Assembly: GCF_029960645.1 (NCBI RefSeq)
Contig: NZ_JASBQY010000001.1
Span: forward strand, 269,641 to 333,640
Direction: 5' to 3'
Source of the DNA: Arthrobacter sp. AL12
Lineage (GTDB): Bacteria; Actinomycetota; Actinomycetes; Actinomycetales; Micrococcaceae
Length of the DNA stretch: 64,000 nucleotides
Below are positions 1 through 8,743 of the stretch, piece after piece. Both the position numbers and the translations under genes were made by a program. How positions within the stretch are numbered: position 1 is the stretch's first letter; each line of letters starts with the position of its first letter. The notes beneath the pieces were generated by a model that was not told the DNA's origin, did no database searches, and was given only the letters and a program-made list of their open reading frames with translations.

Positions 1-71
1 AAGGGGTCCGCAGTAGGATGCAAATAGTGGAAGACGCGGGAAATTAACGCGAAAGCGAAGGCAGGATATCC

Positions 72-2096
72 GTGAAACTGTTGCTCCGGTATCCGCTGGT
101 GGCGGGCACCATAACTGCCCTGCTCGCGGTGCTCATACTGCTCCTGTCCGGGCAGCCGCTGATTGCGCAGATCTCAGCCAGCATCTACGCCCTGGCCGTG
201 GCGGCCTACCTGGCCGTCGGCATGGTCCGCCGGCTGATCGGCGGCCAGTGGGGCATCGACATCCTGGCCGTCACCGCGATCGCCAGCACGGTGCTCGTCG
301 GCGAGTTCATCGCCTCCATGATCATTGTCCTCATGATGGCCGGCGGGACCGCCCTGGAGGACTATGCCGCCGGCCGGGCCAAGAAGGAACTGACCTCCCT
401 GCTGGAGCGCGTCCCGCAGACGGCCCACCGGGAACGCGGCGGCAGCACCTCCGCAGCCGGAACCAACACCGACGGCACCCACTCAGCCGGCACCAGCACC
501 GGCACCAACACAGCCGGAACCCCAACAGACGGCAGCTCCGCCGACGGCACCCACACCAACGGCCAACAGGAGGATGTCGCCGCCACAGAGGTCGAGGTCG
601 GTGACATCCTGCTGGTGCGGCCAGGTGAGGTGGTGCCGCTGGACGGCATCCTGCTCTCCGAATCCGGCAGCTTCGACGAGTCCTCGCTCACCGGGGAAAG
701 CCTGCCGGTGGAGCGGGTTGCCGGCGACGGGCTGATGAGCGGCTCCCTCAACGGCGAAGCCGCGGTCCGGATGCAGGTCACGGCCCGGATGGAGGATTCG
801 CAGTACAGCCGCATCGTGGCCCTGGTTAAGGAAGCCGCGGACAGCAAGGCTCCCATGGTGCGGCTCGCGGACCGGTATGCCGTGCCTTTCACCGCCCTGG
901 CCTACGCCCTTGGCGCGATCGGCTGGATCGTCAGCGGCAGCCCGGCCCGTTTCGCCGAGGTGCTGGTGGTGGCCACCCCGTGCCCGCTGCTGATCGCCGC
1001 GCCGGTCGCCTTCCTGGGCGGCATGAGCCGCGCCGCGCGCGGCGGCATCATCGTCAAATACGCCGGTGTTCTGGAACAACTGAGCCGGATCAGGACGGTC
1101 GCCTTCGACAAGACAGGGACCCTGACCTATGGACGCCCGTCCCTGGTCGGGGTCCGGGCCGCGGGGTCTTTCACCGAGGATGAGGTCCTGGGGCTGGCGG
1201 CGTCCGCCGAACAGTATTCCTCCCATGTGCTGGCCGCCTCGGTGATGGACGCCGCGCGCACCCGCGGGCTCGTGTTCGAGTCCGCCACGGAGGCCACCGA
1301 ATTCGCCACGCACGGCGTCCGGGCCCGCTTCGACGGCCGCGACGTGGTGGTCGGCAAGCCCAACTTCGTGGCCGAAGCGGCCCCCGGCGTCGTGGAGACC
1401 GAGCTCGCCAGCGGCGAACTCGCCATCTACGTGGGTGTGGCCGGGGAATTCGCCGGGTCCCTGGTGATGAGCGACCCGATCCGCCAGGAAACCCGCCGCA
1501 CCCTGGCCGAGCTCAGGGAACTCGGCGTCACCCGGACGGTCATGCTGACCGGCGATGCGCTCGCCACCGCCGAGCACATCGCGGCCGAGGCCGGGCTCAC
1601 CGATGTCCGGGCCGAGTGCCTGCCGCCGGACAAGGTAGAGGCAGTCCGGGCCCTGCCGCTCCGCCCGGTCATGATGGTCGGCGACGGCGTCAACGACGCC
1701 CCCGTCCTGGCCGTCGCCGACGTTGGGATCGCGATGGGTGCCCGCGGCTCGACGGCGGCCGGCGAGTCCGCCGACGTCGTGATCATCCTCGATGACCTGT
1801 CCAAGGCGGCCTCCGCCGTGCGGATCGGGCAGCGCACCGTGAAGGTGGCGCTGCAGAGCATCTGGATCGGGATCGCGCTGAGCGTGGCCCTGATGGTTGC
1901 GGCGGCAGCCGGGTACATCCCGGCGATCGCCGGCGCCCTGTCCCAGGAACTCGTGGACCTGGCCACGATCCTCAATGCGCTGCGCGCCCTCAGCCCCGGC
2001 AGGAAGGCAACCGGAGCGAAGCCTCCGGGGCAGAAAGCCGGCGCTACCGGGCCGCTGCCTGCTTCTCGGCAGCCGCGATCCGCGGAACGGTCCTGA
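72..2096 (+). CDS. Heavy-metal-type P1B ATPase without HMA domain, TPCP motif
   Basis: Membrane pump of 674 aa that should export a transition metal at the cost of ATP. N-terminal membrane helices (about residues 5-95), actuator loop with TGES (207-210), an ion-pathway helix carrying TPCP (302-305), the phosphorylated Asp346 in DKTGT, and GDGVNDAP in the hinge are all present. There is no N-terminal heavy-metal-associated domain. The TPCP signature, in place of CPC or SPC, is what is described for P1B-5 pumps (Ni/Fe); that substrate is inference. The usual HP dipeptide of the N domain reads HV here. Odd: a Gly/Thr/Ser/Asn-rich low-complexity insert (about residues 124-166) sits before the actuator core. 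The GTG start is preceded by AGGA. The last 53 nt overlap the converging ppsA gene. Confidence 0.9.
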   Translation: MKLLLRYPLVAGTITALLAVLILLLSGQPLIAQISASIYALAVAAYLAVGMVRRLIGGQWGIDILAVTAIASTVLVGEFIASMIIVLMMAGGTALEDYAAGRAKKELTSLLERVPQTAHRERGGSTSAAGTNTDGTHSAGTSTGTNTAGTPTDGSSADGTHTNGQQEDVAATEVEVGDILLVRPGEVVPLDGILLSESGSFDESSLTGESLPVERVAGDGLMSGSLNGEAAVRMQVTARMEDSQYSRIVALVKEAADSKAPMVRLADRYAVPFTALAYALGAIGWIVSGSPARFAEVLVVATPCPLLIAAPVAFLGGMSRAARGGIIVKYAGVLEQLSRIRTVAFDKTGTLTYGRPSLVGVRAAGSFTEDEVLGLAASAEQYSSHVLAASVMDAARTRGLVFESATEATEFATHGVRARFDGRDVVVGKPNFVAEAAPGVVETELASGELAIYVGVAGEFAGSLVMSDPIRQETRRTLAELRELGVTRTVMLTGDALATAEHIAAEAGLTDVRAECLPPDKVEAVRALPLRPVMMVGDGVNDAPVLAVADVGIAMGARGSTAAGESADVVIILDDLSKAASAVRIGQRTVKVALQSIWIGIALSVALMVAAAAGYIPAIAGALSQELVDLATILNALRALSPGRKATGAKPPGQKAGATGPLPASRQPRSAERS

Positions 2097-4434
2097 GGTA
2101 GCTGTCCGGGTTTAGTGAGATCGAATCGATGCCCTCGCTGACCAGGAACGCCGCGAACTCGGGGTGGTTGCTGGGACCCTGGCCGCAGATGCCGATCTTG
2201 ATCCCGGCGGCGTGGGCCTTGCGGATGGCCTCGCTGATCATCGCCATGACGGCCTCGTCCCGCTCATCGAAGAGTGAGGCCAGCTGCGCCGAATCCCGGT
2301 CCACGCCCAGGACCAGCTGGGTGAGGTCATTGGAGCCGATCGAGAAGCCGTCGAACCGGGTGGCGAACTTTTCGGCGAGGACCACGTTGGACGGGATCTC
2401 GCACATCATGTAGACCTGCAGGCCGTTCCCGCCCCGGACCAGGCCGTTCTCCGCCATCACGGCCAGCACCCGGTCCGCTTCCTGCGGGGTCCGGCAGAAC
2501 GGGATCATCACGATGATGTTCCCGAACCCGAGCTGCTCCCGGACCCGTTTGAGGGCCGCGCACTCGAGGGCGAACCCCTCGCGGTAACGCTCGTCGTAGT
2601 AGCGGGAGGCGCCGCGGAAGCCCAGCATGGGGTTCTCCTCCGGTTCCTCGAAGGCCGACCCGCCGATCAGGTGCGCGTATTCGTTGGTCTTGAAATCGCT
2701 GAGCCGGACGATCACCGGCCGGGGATGGTAGGGCGCGGCGATCTTGGCGATGCCGAGGGCCAGGGCGTCCACGAAGTAGTCCTTCGGGTCCGCGTAACTG
2801 CCGGTCAGGGCGCGGATCTGCTCGGCGTCGCCGGGGTCGGTGACCCGCTCGGGATGGACCAGTGCCATCGGGTGGACCCGGATCAGGGCGCTGATGATGA
2901 ATTCCATCCGGGCCAGCCCGACGCCGTCGGCCGGCAGCCGCCACCACTGGAACGCGGCCGCGGGGCTGGCGATGTTGACCATGACCTTGGTGCGCGTCTC
3001 CGGCAGCTCCCCGAGGTCCACGTCCTCGGTGTTGAACGCCAGGCTGCCCCGGTAGACGCGGCCCTCATCGCCCTCGGCGCAGGAGATCGTCACGGCGAGG
3101 CCCTCCGCCAGGACGGTGGTGGCGTTGCCGGTGCCGACGACGGCGGGGACCCCGAGTTCACGGCTCACGATCGCCGCGTGGCTGGTGGGGCCGCCGTGGT
3201 CGGTCACGATGCCGGCCGCCCGTTTCATGATCGGAACCCAGTCCGGGTCGGTCATCTCGGTGACGAGGATGGCGCCGTCACGGAAGTTTTCGATGTCCGC
3301 CGCGCTCCTGATCACGCACGCGGTGCCCTGCGCGATGGAATCGCCGATCGCGGCTCCGCGGGCCAGCACGGTGCCGGTTTCCAGCAGGTGGTGGAGGGTG
3401 AACCGGGAGCCGGTCTTCTGCGACTGGACCGTCTCGGGCCGGGCCTGGACCATGAACAGCTCCCCGGTGACGCCGTCCCGGGCCCATTCCATGTCCATCG
3501 GCCGGGCGTAGTGCTCCTCCACACTCACGGCCCAGCGCGCGAGGGCGAGGATTTCGGCGTCGGCCAGGACGAAGGCGCGGCGTTCGGCGTCCGAGGTGTC
3601 GACCATTTTGGTGCGCGCGTGGCCGCCGCGGCTGTAGACCATTTTCCGGGCCTTGGAGCCGAGGGTCTTTTCGATGATTGGCGCGAACTCCGGCTCAGCC
3701 AGGAGCGGTTTGAACACAAGGTATTTGTCCGGGTTGATGGTGCCCTGGACCACGGTTTCGCCGAGGCCCCAGGCGGCGCTGACCACGGCCACGCGGGGGA
3801 AGCCGGAATCCGTGTCGATGGAGAACATCACGCCGGAGGCGCCGACGTCGGAGCGCACCATCCGCTGCACCCCGATTGAGAGCGCGACGTCGAGGTGGTC
3901 GAAGCCCTTGACCTCGCGGTAGCTGATGGCCCGGTCGGTGAAGAGCGAGGCGTAGCACCGGCGGCAGGCGTCCAGGAGTTCGCGTTCCCCGGCGATGTTC
4001 AGGAACGTCTCCTGCTGCCCGGCGAAGCTAGCGTCGGGCAGGTCCTCGGCGGTGGCGCTGCTGCGGACCGCGACCGAGAGCCGGTCCCGACCGGCTCGCT
4101 CGCCCAGTTCGCGGTAGTGGGAGCGGATGGATTCGCTGATGTCCGCCGGGAACTCACTGTCCAGGAACAGTTCCCGGATGGCTTCCCCGGTGGCGCGCAG
4201 GGAGGTGTCGCCGGAGCGGTAGGACGAGATCCGCGAGCGCATCGCGCCCTCGATCCCGTTGGCCTCGAGGAACCGGCGGTAGGCGTCGGCGGTGGTGGCG
4301 AAGCCGTCCGGCACCCGCACGCCCTTGGCTTTGAGGGACTGGATGAGTTCGCCGAGGGAGGCGTTCTTGCCGCCCACCTGCGGGACATCGCCCATGCCGA
4401 TCTCGTCAAACCACAGCACCGGGGAGTCAGTCAT
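2044..4434 (-). CDS. ppsA: Phosphoenolpyruvate synthase
   Basis: Converts pyruvate, ATP and water to PEP, AMP and phosphate, the gluconeogenic entry from C3 compounds. The 796 aa match the usual length of about 790. Order: N-terminal ATP-grasp nucleotide-binding domain (GGKNASLGEL at 21-30), swivelling phosphohistidine domain with GGPTSHAA (phospho-His419), and C-terminal TIM barrel with catalytic Cys750 in GICGQGPS. The ATG was chosen because the protein then begins just before the conserved N-terminal motif; the reading frame stays open far upstream, but only into the antisense of the neighbouring ATPase gene. It lies 32 nt downstream of the P2-type ATPase gene on the same strand and may be co-transcribed with it. 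Its 3' end overlaps the opposing metal ATPase gene. Confidence 0.95.
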   Translation of the reverse strand: MTDSPVLWFDEIGMGDVPQVGGKNASLGELIQSLKAKGVRVPDGFATTADAYRRFLEANGIEGAMRSRISSYRSGDTSLRATGEAIRELFLDSEFPADISESIRSHYRELGERAGRDRLSVAVRSSATAEDLPDASFAGQQETFLNIAGERELLDACRRCYASLFTDRAISYREVKGFDHLDVALSIGVQRMVRSDVGASGVMFSIDTDSGFPRVAVVSAAWGLGETVVQGTINPDKYLVFKPLLAEPEFAPIIEKTLGSKARKMVYSRGGHARTKMVDTSDAERRAFVLADAEILALARWAVSVEEHYARPMDMEWARDGVTGELFMVQARPETVQSQKTGSRFTLHHLLETGTVLARGAAIGDSIAQGTACVIRSAADIENFRDGAILVTEMTDPDWVPIMKRAAGIVTDHGGPTSHAAIVSRELGVPAVVGTGNATTVLAEGLAVTISCAEGDEGRVYRGSLAFNTEDVDLGELPETRTKVMVNIASPAAAFQWWRLPADGVGLARMEFIISALIRVHPMALVHPERVTDPGDAEQIRALTGSYADPKDYFVDALALGIAKIAAPYHPRPVIVRLSDFKTNEYAHLIGGSAFEEPEENPMLGFRGASRYYDERYREGFALECAALKRVREQLGFGNIIVMIPFCRTPQEADRVLAVMAENGLVRGGNGLQVYMMCEIPSNVVLAEKFATRFDGFSIGSNDLTQLVLGVDRDSAQLASLFDERDEAVMAMISEAIRKAHAAGIKIGICGQGPSNHPEFAAFLVSEGIDSISLNPDSYLRTVPRIAAAEKQAAAR

Positions 4435-4466
4435 GGACCCATCCTGTGGCGGCGGACCGTCCGGTG

Positions 4467-7151
4467 TCAGAGTCTTTGGACCTTGGTATCCGGTGCGGCC
4501 TTCCCGGCCCGGCGGTTGCGGGCGATCTTGTAGAGCCAGTCCGCGAGCAGCACCCCGGGAATGGCGGCGAGCGCCACGGCCAGGCCGCCGGGCGACGGCG
4601 GCGCGTGGCCCAGCAGGGCGGCCAGCGGCCCGAGGAACAGGAACACCGCCAGCAGCCCCAGTTCTGCCAGCACGGCCCAAACCAGCAGCCGGTTGGTGAA
4701 CCAGCCGAGCCGCCAGGGCGGCACCGAGGCGCTGCGGCAGGCGAAGGCGTTGGCGAGCTGGGCCAGGACCACGGTGGTGAACGCGGCGCCGGAGGCGGCC
4801 ATCAGCACGTCCGACGCCGGCAGTTCCGCCCCCAGGGTCCATCCGGCGCCGAGCAGGACCGCCGTGTACGCCGTCATTTCGAAGAGCGCCTCGACCGGGC
4901 CCAGCAGCCCGAACACCCGGAACATCAGTGCCCGGTCCATCAGGTGCCTGCGCTCGGGCGGGCGTTTCAGTGTTCCCTTACTCGGGGCCTCGCTGCCCAG
5001 CGCCAGTGCGGGGAGCAGGTCGGTGCCGATATCGAGGGCGAGGATCTGCAGCACGCTTAGCGCCAGCGGGAACCGCCCCCCGGAGAGCGCCCAGATCACG
5101 AAGGGCGTGAGCTCGGCGACGTTGTCCGTCAGGTGGTAGGTCAGGAAGCGCCGGATGTTCGCGTACGTGGCGCGGCCCTGCTCCACCGCGGCGATGATGG
5201 TGGCGAAGTCGTCATCCAGGAGGACGAGGTCTGCCGCATCGCGGGCCACGTCGGTTCCGCTGAGCCCCATGGCCACACCGATGTCCGCCTGTTGCAGGGC
5301 CGGGCCGTCGTTGACGCCGTCGCCGGTCATCGCCACGACGTGGCCGCGGTGCTGCAGCAGGCGGGCCACCCGGAGTTTCTGTTCCGGGGTGACCCGGCTG
5401 ACCACCACGCCGTCGCGGTCCAGCAGCGCGGCCAGGACGGCGTCGTCCTCGGGCAGGTTGTGGCCCTCCAGCACCAGCTCGGGTGATCCGATCAGTCCGG
5501 TTTCCCGGGCGATGGCGGCCGCAGTGAAGGCGTGGTCGCCGGTCACCATGGCCACTTTGATGCCAGCCTCGCGGGCCGCCTCGAGTGCCACGCGGACCTC
5601 GGCCCGGGGCGGGTCGTGCAGGCCGATCAGCCCCAGCAGCGTCAGGTTGCTTTCCACTTCCTCCAGTTTGAGGCCGGCGCCGGGCTGGCCGGGCAGGGTC
5701 CGTTCGGCCACGGCCAGCACCCGCAGCCCGTGGGAGGCCATCCGGTCAACGATCTCCCGCGCCCGGGCGGCGCCTGCGGCCTCGCCGGCGTCGCCGCCGC
5801 CGTGTACGCACAGCGGAATCACGGATTCCGGGGCGCCTTTGACGTACAGCGTGGTGCCGACGATCGCGGACTCCCGCAACCGCCGGGGATCGAAGGCGAA
5901 GCGGTGCGACACCGCCGGTTCCGCGGGACCCGACCCGGGAGCCGACCCGGGATCCGGCCCGAGACGTTCAAGCCGGGCGGCCAGCGCGGCGATGGCGGCC
6001 TCCATCGGGTCGCCCTCGGCAATCCACTTGCCCTCATGGAGCGCCGCACGGCCCTCGGACGCGGCCAGTGCGGCGGTGCTGAGGTGCTGCGCCTCCCCGG
6101 TTCCCGCCCCCGTGACCTCAGCCTCCGGCCCGTACCCCGCGCCGATGATACTGAGCACCCCCGCCGGGGTCCAGACCTCGACGGCGTTCATCCGGTTCTG
6201 GGTCAGCGTGCCGGTCTTGTCCGTGCAGATGAAGGTGGTGGAGCCGAGGGTTTCCACCGCTTCGAGGTTGCGGACCAGAGCGTTTCGCTGCGCCATCCGC
6301 TGCGCCCCGACGGCCAGGGACAGCGTCACCGTGGGCAGCAGGCCCTCGGGCACCAGCGCCACCATCACGCCGATGGCAAACAGAAAGGCGTCCCGCCAGG
6401 AGATGCCGACCAGCAGGGAGAGCACGAAGAACAGCGCACCGATGCCCAGGGCCATCGCGGCGGTGATGCGGACGATGCGCTGCAGTTCCCGCGCCAGCGG
6501 GCTCGGCGGCGCCTCCACCTTGCCCGTCAGAGCCGCGATTTCGGCGAGCCGGGTCTTCCCGCCCGTTCCCGCGACCACACCTTCGGCCCGGCCGTTGACC
6601 AGGAAGGTCCCGCCAAAGACGGTGTCGCCGGGGACTTTGGCGAGCGCCTCGCTTTCACCGGTGAGCATCGACTCGTCCACCGAGCAGCCTTCAGCCAGCA
6701 CCAGGCTCAGATCCGCCGGGACCCGGTCGCCGGCCACCAGCACGACGGCGTCGTCCGGCACCAGCTCCGTGGTGTGGACCTTGATCAGGCGGTTGTCCCG
6801 GCGGACCCAGACCATCGCCGGGAGCAGCTCGCGGAGCCTGGCAGCGGCATGCTGGGCGCGCTCCTGCTGAATGTAGGCGAAGATTCCATTGACCAGGATC
6901 ACGACGACGATCGCGATGGCCAGCTGCGGCATGCCCGCCAGATAGGCCAGCACAGAGGCGCACCACAGCAGGATGGCGAAGAAGTGGGTCATCTCGGCAA
7001 GCAGCCGCCGCCAGCCGGGGACAGTGCCGGCCTCCGGCAGCTTGTTCGCCCCGAATTGGGTGAGCCGCTGGGCCGCCTCGGCGGAGCTCAGGCCGGAAAT
7101 GCCCGGCAACGCCCCGGCACGTGGGCCCCCGGAGGGAGCCTCCGGGGTCAC
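4467..7151 (-). CDS. Cation-transporting P2-type ATPase (Ca2+/Mg2+/CtpF-like)
   Basis: An 894-aa P-type ATPase of the SERCA-like P2 branch. The N-terminal cation-ATPase domain (about 15-55) is followed by two helices, TGES (164-167), PEGL in M4 (268-271), phosphorylated Asp311 in DKTGTLT, an N domain with KGAPE, GDGVNDGPAL in the hinge, and a C-terminal bundle of about six helices. The PEGL signature separates it from metal (CPx) pumps and suggests Ca2+, Mg2+ or Na+/K+ as substrate, which the sequence cannot settle. The start is a GTG about 12 residues before the first conserved region. A GGCCC-N4-GGGCC palindrome lies about 85-98 nt upstream. Similar pumps (CtpF) belong to the DosR regulon in mycobacteria; a similar role here is inference. 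Confidence 0.9.
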   Translation of the reverse strand: MTPEAPSGGPRAGALPGISGLSSAEAAQRLTQFGANKLPEAGTVPGWRRLLAEMTHFFAILLWCASVLAYLAGMPQLAIAIVVVILVNGIFAYIQQERAQHAAARLRELLPAMVWVRRDNRLIKVHTTELVPDDAVVLVAGDRVPADLSLVLAEGCSVDESMLTGESEALAKVPGDTVFGGTFLVNGRAEGVVAGTGGKTRLAEIAALTGKVEAPPSPLARELQRIVRITAAMALGIGALFFVLSLLVGISWRDAFLFAIGVMVALVPEGLLPTVTLSLAVGAQRMAQRNALVRNLEAVETLGSTTFICTDKTGTLTQNRMNAVEVWTPAGVLSIIGAGYGPEAEVTGAGTGEAQHLSTAALAASEGRAALHEGKWIAEGDPMEAAIAALAARLERLGPDPGSAPGSGPAEPAVSHRFAFDPRRLRESAIVGTTLYVKGAPESVIPLCVHGGGDAGEAAGAARAREIVDRMASHGLRVLAVAERTLPGQPGAGLKLEEVESNLTLLGLIGLHDPPRAEVRVALEAAREAGIKVAMVTGDHAFTAAAIARETGLIGSPELVLEGHNLPEDDAVLAALLDRDGVVVSRVTPEQKLRVARLLQHRGHVVAMTGDGVNDGPALQQADIGVAMGLSGTDVARDAADLVLLDDDFATIIAAVEQGRATYANIRRFLTYHLTDNVAELTPFVIWALSGGRFPLALSVLQILALDIGTDLLPALALGSEAPSKGTLKRPPERRHLMDRALMFRVFGLLGPVEALFEMTAYTAVLLGAGWTLGAELPASDVLMAASGAAFTTVVLAQLANAFACRSASVPPWRLGWFTNRLLVWAVLAELGLLAVFLFLGPLAALLGHAPPSPGGLAVALAAIPGVLLADWLYKIARNRRAGKAAPDTKVQRL

Positions 7152-7235
7152 GAACGGCCGGGGCCGCTTAGGCGCAACACCGCAGACCGGCCCGGGTCAG
7201 GTAGCTCATGGACTGAGAGTGCGCCGCGGAGGTGC

Positions 7236-7249
7236 GGCCCGTTAGGGCC
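7236..7249. promoter_or_regulatory. GGCCC-N4-GGGCC palindrome upstream of the P2 ATPase
   Basis: Inverted repeat ggcccgttagggcc in the gap before the leftward P2 ATPase gene. The layout (5-bp arms, 4-bp spacer, T-rich left flank when read leftward) resembles DosR/DevR-type boxes but matches the 20-bp consensus only partly (about 13 of 20 positions). A possible operator. Confidence 0.3.
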
Positions 7250-7333
7250 AAAGGTCACGGCGGGACGCCGGACACCTGCCCTGCGCCGCAGGGGCGACAG
7301 GTGATCCGGCATGGATCGGCAGCTGTGCGGCGC

Positions 7334-7735
7334 TCAGGGCGCGGGTTCGTATCCGATGAGCCAGTGAAGTCCGTGCCGGTCTATGACTTGCCCGTCCGAA
7401 GCGCCCCAGGGTTTCGAAGCGAGAGGGTCCACAACCCGACCGCCGACAGCGAGTTTGTCGAACCACTCATGGAGAACTGACGGTTCGGCGGTCCCCAGCA
7501 GGGAGAGCATGACACCTTCGAGCCGGACACTTTTCTGGCCTGCTGCAGTATCCGATCCCGCCATGGCGACCACGCCGTCGAGCACTCCGTGAGCGATGGC
7601 GTCCGGGGGGCCGTCGCTGCGGCTGAAGTCCTCGTAGGTGTATAAGGAAAGCTCTCCGCCGAAAACGCCTGCGTAAAAGCCGAGTGCTTCACGCGCCGTG
7701 CCGGGGAAACTGACATATAGCTGTGGGGCCGTCAT
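7334..7735 (-). CDS. VOC-superfamily (PhnB/glyoxalase-like) protein
   Basis: A 133-aa protein with the beta-alpha-beta-beta-beta pattern of the VOC superfamily. It begins QLYVSFPGTAREALGFYAGVFG and ends with DRHGLHWLIGYEP, as in 3-demethylubiquinone-9 methyltransferase-like (PhnB) members of unknown function. The start is fixed by a leaderless promoter: read leftward, TATGCT lies exactly 6 nt before the ATG (7742-7747 on the plus strand). No operon partner. The substrate is unknown; the family includes metal-dependent antibiotic-resistance and lyase proteins, but nothing here points to one of those. Confidence 0.8.
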   Translation of the reverse strand: MTAPQLYVSFPGTAREALGFYAGVFGGELSLYTYEDFSRSDGPPDAIAHGVLDGVVAMAGSDTAAGQKSVRLEGVMLSLLGTAEPSVLHEWFDKLAVGGRVVDPLASKPWGASDGQVIDRHGLHWLIGYEPAP

Positions 7736-7977
7736 GTGCACAGCATACAGACACCGCCCACGCCCAGGTCCACAACACCACATCGGCCACTGGCGGCCCG
7801 GGACAACGCCGTCCCTGCAGCGCCGCCAACCGCAAGATTTGGGACACGCCACTCCTGCGTCCGGTGCCGTGAGGTCACCCGGCACGGATGAGGCGCCACG
7901 CCGCACCGGGGGCACAGGATAAGACTGCGGCGGTCCGTCGGATCGCCAGAACCCAATCAGAAGCGGAGGTCATCAGC
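7736..7977. other. Divergent intergenic region with GGGAC-N6-GTCCC repeat
   Basis: A 242-bp gap between the leftward VOC gene and the rightward DUF6325 gene. It holds the VOC -10 element at its left edge and an inverted repeat GGGAC-aacgcc-GTCCC at 7800-7815. A GGAGG-like ribosome binding site at its right end serves the DUF6325 gene. No convincing gene was seen in it. Confidence 0.4.
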
Positions 7978-8457
7978 ATGGCTGAGACATTGGATGAACT
8001 GGGGCCGGTGGACTGGCTCGTCGTGGAGTTCCCCGGGCCCGACTTCGGTAAAGGCCAGATCGCGCCGTTCCTGGAGGACCTGGTCCAGCGTGACCTCATC
8101 AGGGTGCTCGACATGGTGTTCCTGAGGAAGACCGCAGACGGCACGCTCGAGACGGCGGAGATCTCCGACCTCGACGCGAGCGAACTCGGCGAGGTGCGCA
8201 TGGCCGAGGCCGACCTGGCCATGGTGCTCTCCGAGCAGGACGTCATGGACCTGGCCGAGACGATCGAGCCCGGCCACTCCGCCGCGGTGCTCGTCTGGGA
8301 GAACCAGTGGGCGGCCCCGTTCGGCGCGGCCGTCCGCAAGGCCGGCGGCCAGCTCGTGGCCAGCGGCCGGATCCCGACCCAGGCAGTCATCGCCGCCTTC
8401 CAGGCCGACGCCGAGGCCGAAGCCCAATCGCCCGAAGGAATGAAGGAAGGAGCCTGA
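7978..8457 (+). CDS. DUF6325 family protein
   Basis: A 159-aa soluble, acidic protein. Its N terminus (DELGPVDWLVVEFPG) and middle (pattern ALxxLVxxxxIRVLDxxFLRK, then a second acidic half) match the actinobacterial DUF6325 family, whose role is unknown. The ATG at 7978 is chosen because GGAGG precedes it by a suitable distance; a longer frame to 7888 adds a non-conserved segment. It is followed after one base by a 48-aa basic/acidic peptide gene, so the pair is surely co-translated. Such genes often sit near stress and small-envelope genes in Arthrobacter; that context is recollection, not evidence. Confidence 0.8.
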   Translation: MAETLDELGPVDWLVVEFPGPDFGKGQIAPFLEDLVQRDLIRVLDMVFLRKTADGTLETAEISDLDASELGEVRMAEADLAMVLSEQDVMDLAETIEPGHSAAVLVWENQWAAPFGAAVRKAGGQLVASGRIPTQAVIAAFQADAEAEAQSPEGMKEGA

Positions 8458-8458
8458 C

Positions 8459-8605
8459 ATGCCACTGGCAGCACGACGCAGGCGCAGGACCGCCGCCGCC
8501 GTCGGCGGGGCCATTGTCGTCGCCCACGGGATTAACCGTCGCGGCGACCGCCGCGAGGACCGGAGGGACGACCGCGGTGACCGCCGCGAAGACCGCCGCG
8601 ACTGA
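8459..8605 (+). CDS. Small Arg/Asp/Glu-repeat peptide coupled to DUF6325
   Basis: A 48-aa ORF starting one base after the DUF6325 stop codon. The first half is a poly-Arg run followed by a short hydrophobic stretch (AAAVGGAIVVAHG). The second half is almost only R, D, E and G and contains the same block twice (RGDRREDRRDD then RGDRREDRRD), visible as about 30-nt imperfect repeats in the DNA. GAAGGAAGGAG, at the end of the previous gene, provides the ribosome binding site. The mixed-charge repeat could bind RNA or phase separate, which is speculation. No family is recognised. Confidence 0.6.
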   Translation: MPLAARRRRRTAAAVGGAIVVAHGINRRGDRREDRRDDRGDRREDRRD

Positions 8606-8646
8606 CACCCTCGACTGACACCACGGAGCCGGCTCCCGGTTCCCTC

Positions 8647-8688
8647 AGGGGGTGCGCATGACCCTTCCGGGCCGTGCGCACCCCCTGA
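8647..8688. terminator. Bidirectional hairpin terminator
   Basis: Perfect 13-bp inverted repeat (cagggggtgcgca at 8647-8659 with its complement at 8676-8688) and a 16-nt loop. It lies between the converging DUF6325/peptide operon and the glycosyltransferase operon. No long T-run follows, as is common in high-GC actinobacteria. Confidence 0.7.
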
Positions 8689-8743
8689 CTATGTCAACGT
8701 GATTCAGGACCGCGATGACGGCACGGCCCGGGTCCGGTCCGCC

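Noticed and set aside
4432..4446. Leaderless promoter for ppsA (CAGGAT 6 nt before ATG)
   Set aside because: The first base is not T, and AGGATG could equally be a ribosome binding site; not counted in the leaderless set.
5532..7304. 590-codon plus-strand frame opposite the P2 ATPase
   Set aside because: A GC-rich antisense shadow: composition is typical of a reverse frame, and the minus strand has a complete P-type ATPase with all motifs.
7800..7815. GGGAC-N6-GTCCC as a DosR box
   Set aside because: The spacer is 6 instead of 4 bp and the outer positions do not match; kept only as an inverted repeat.
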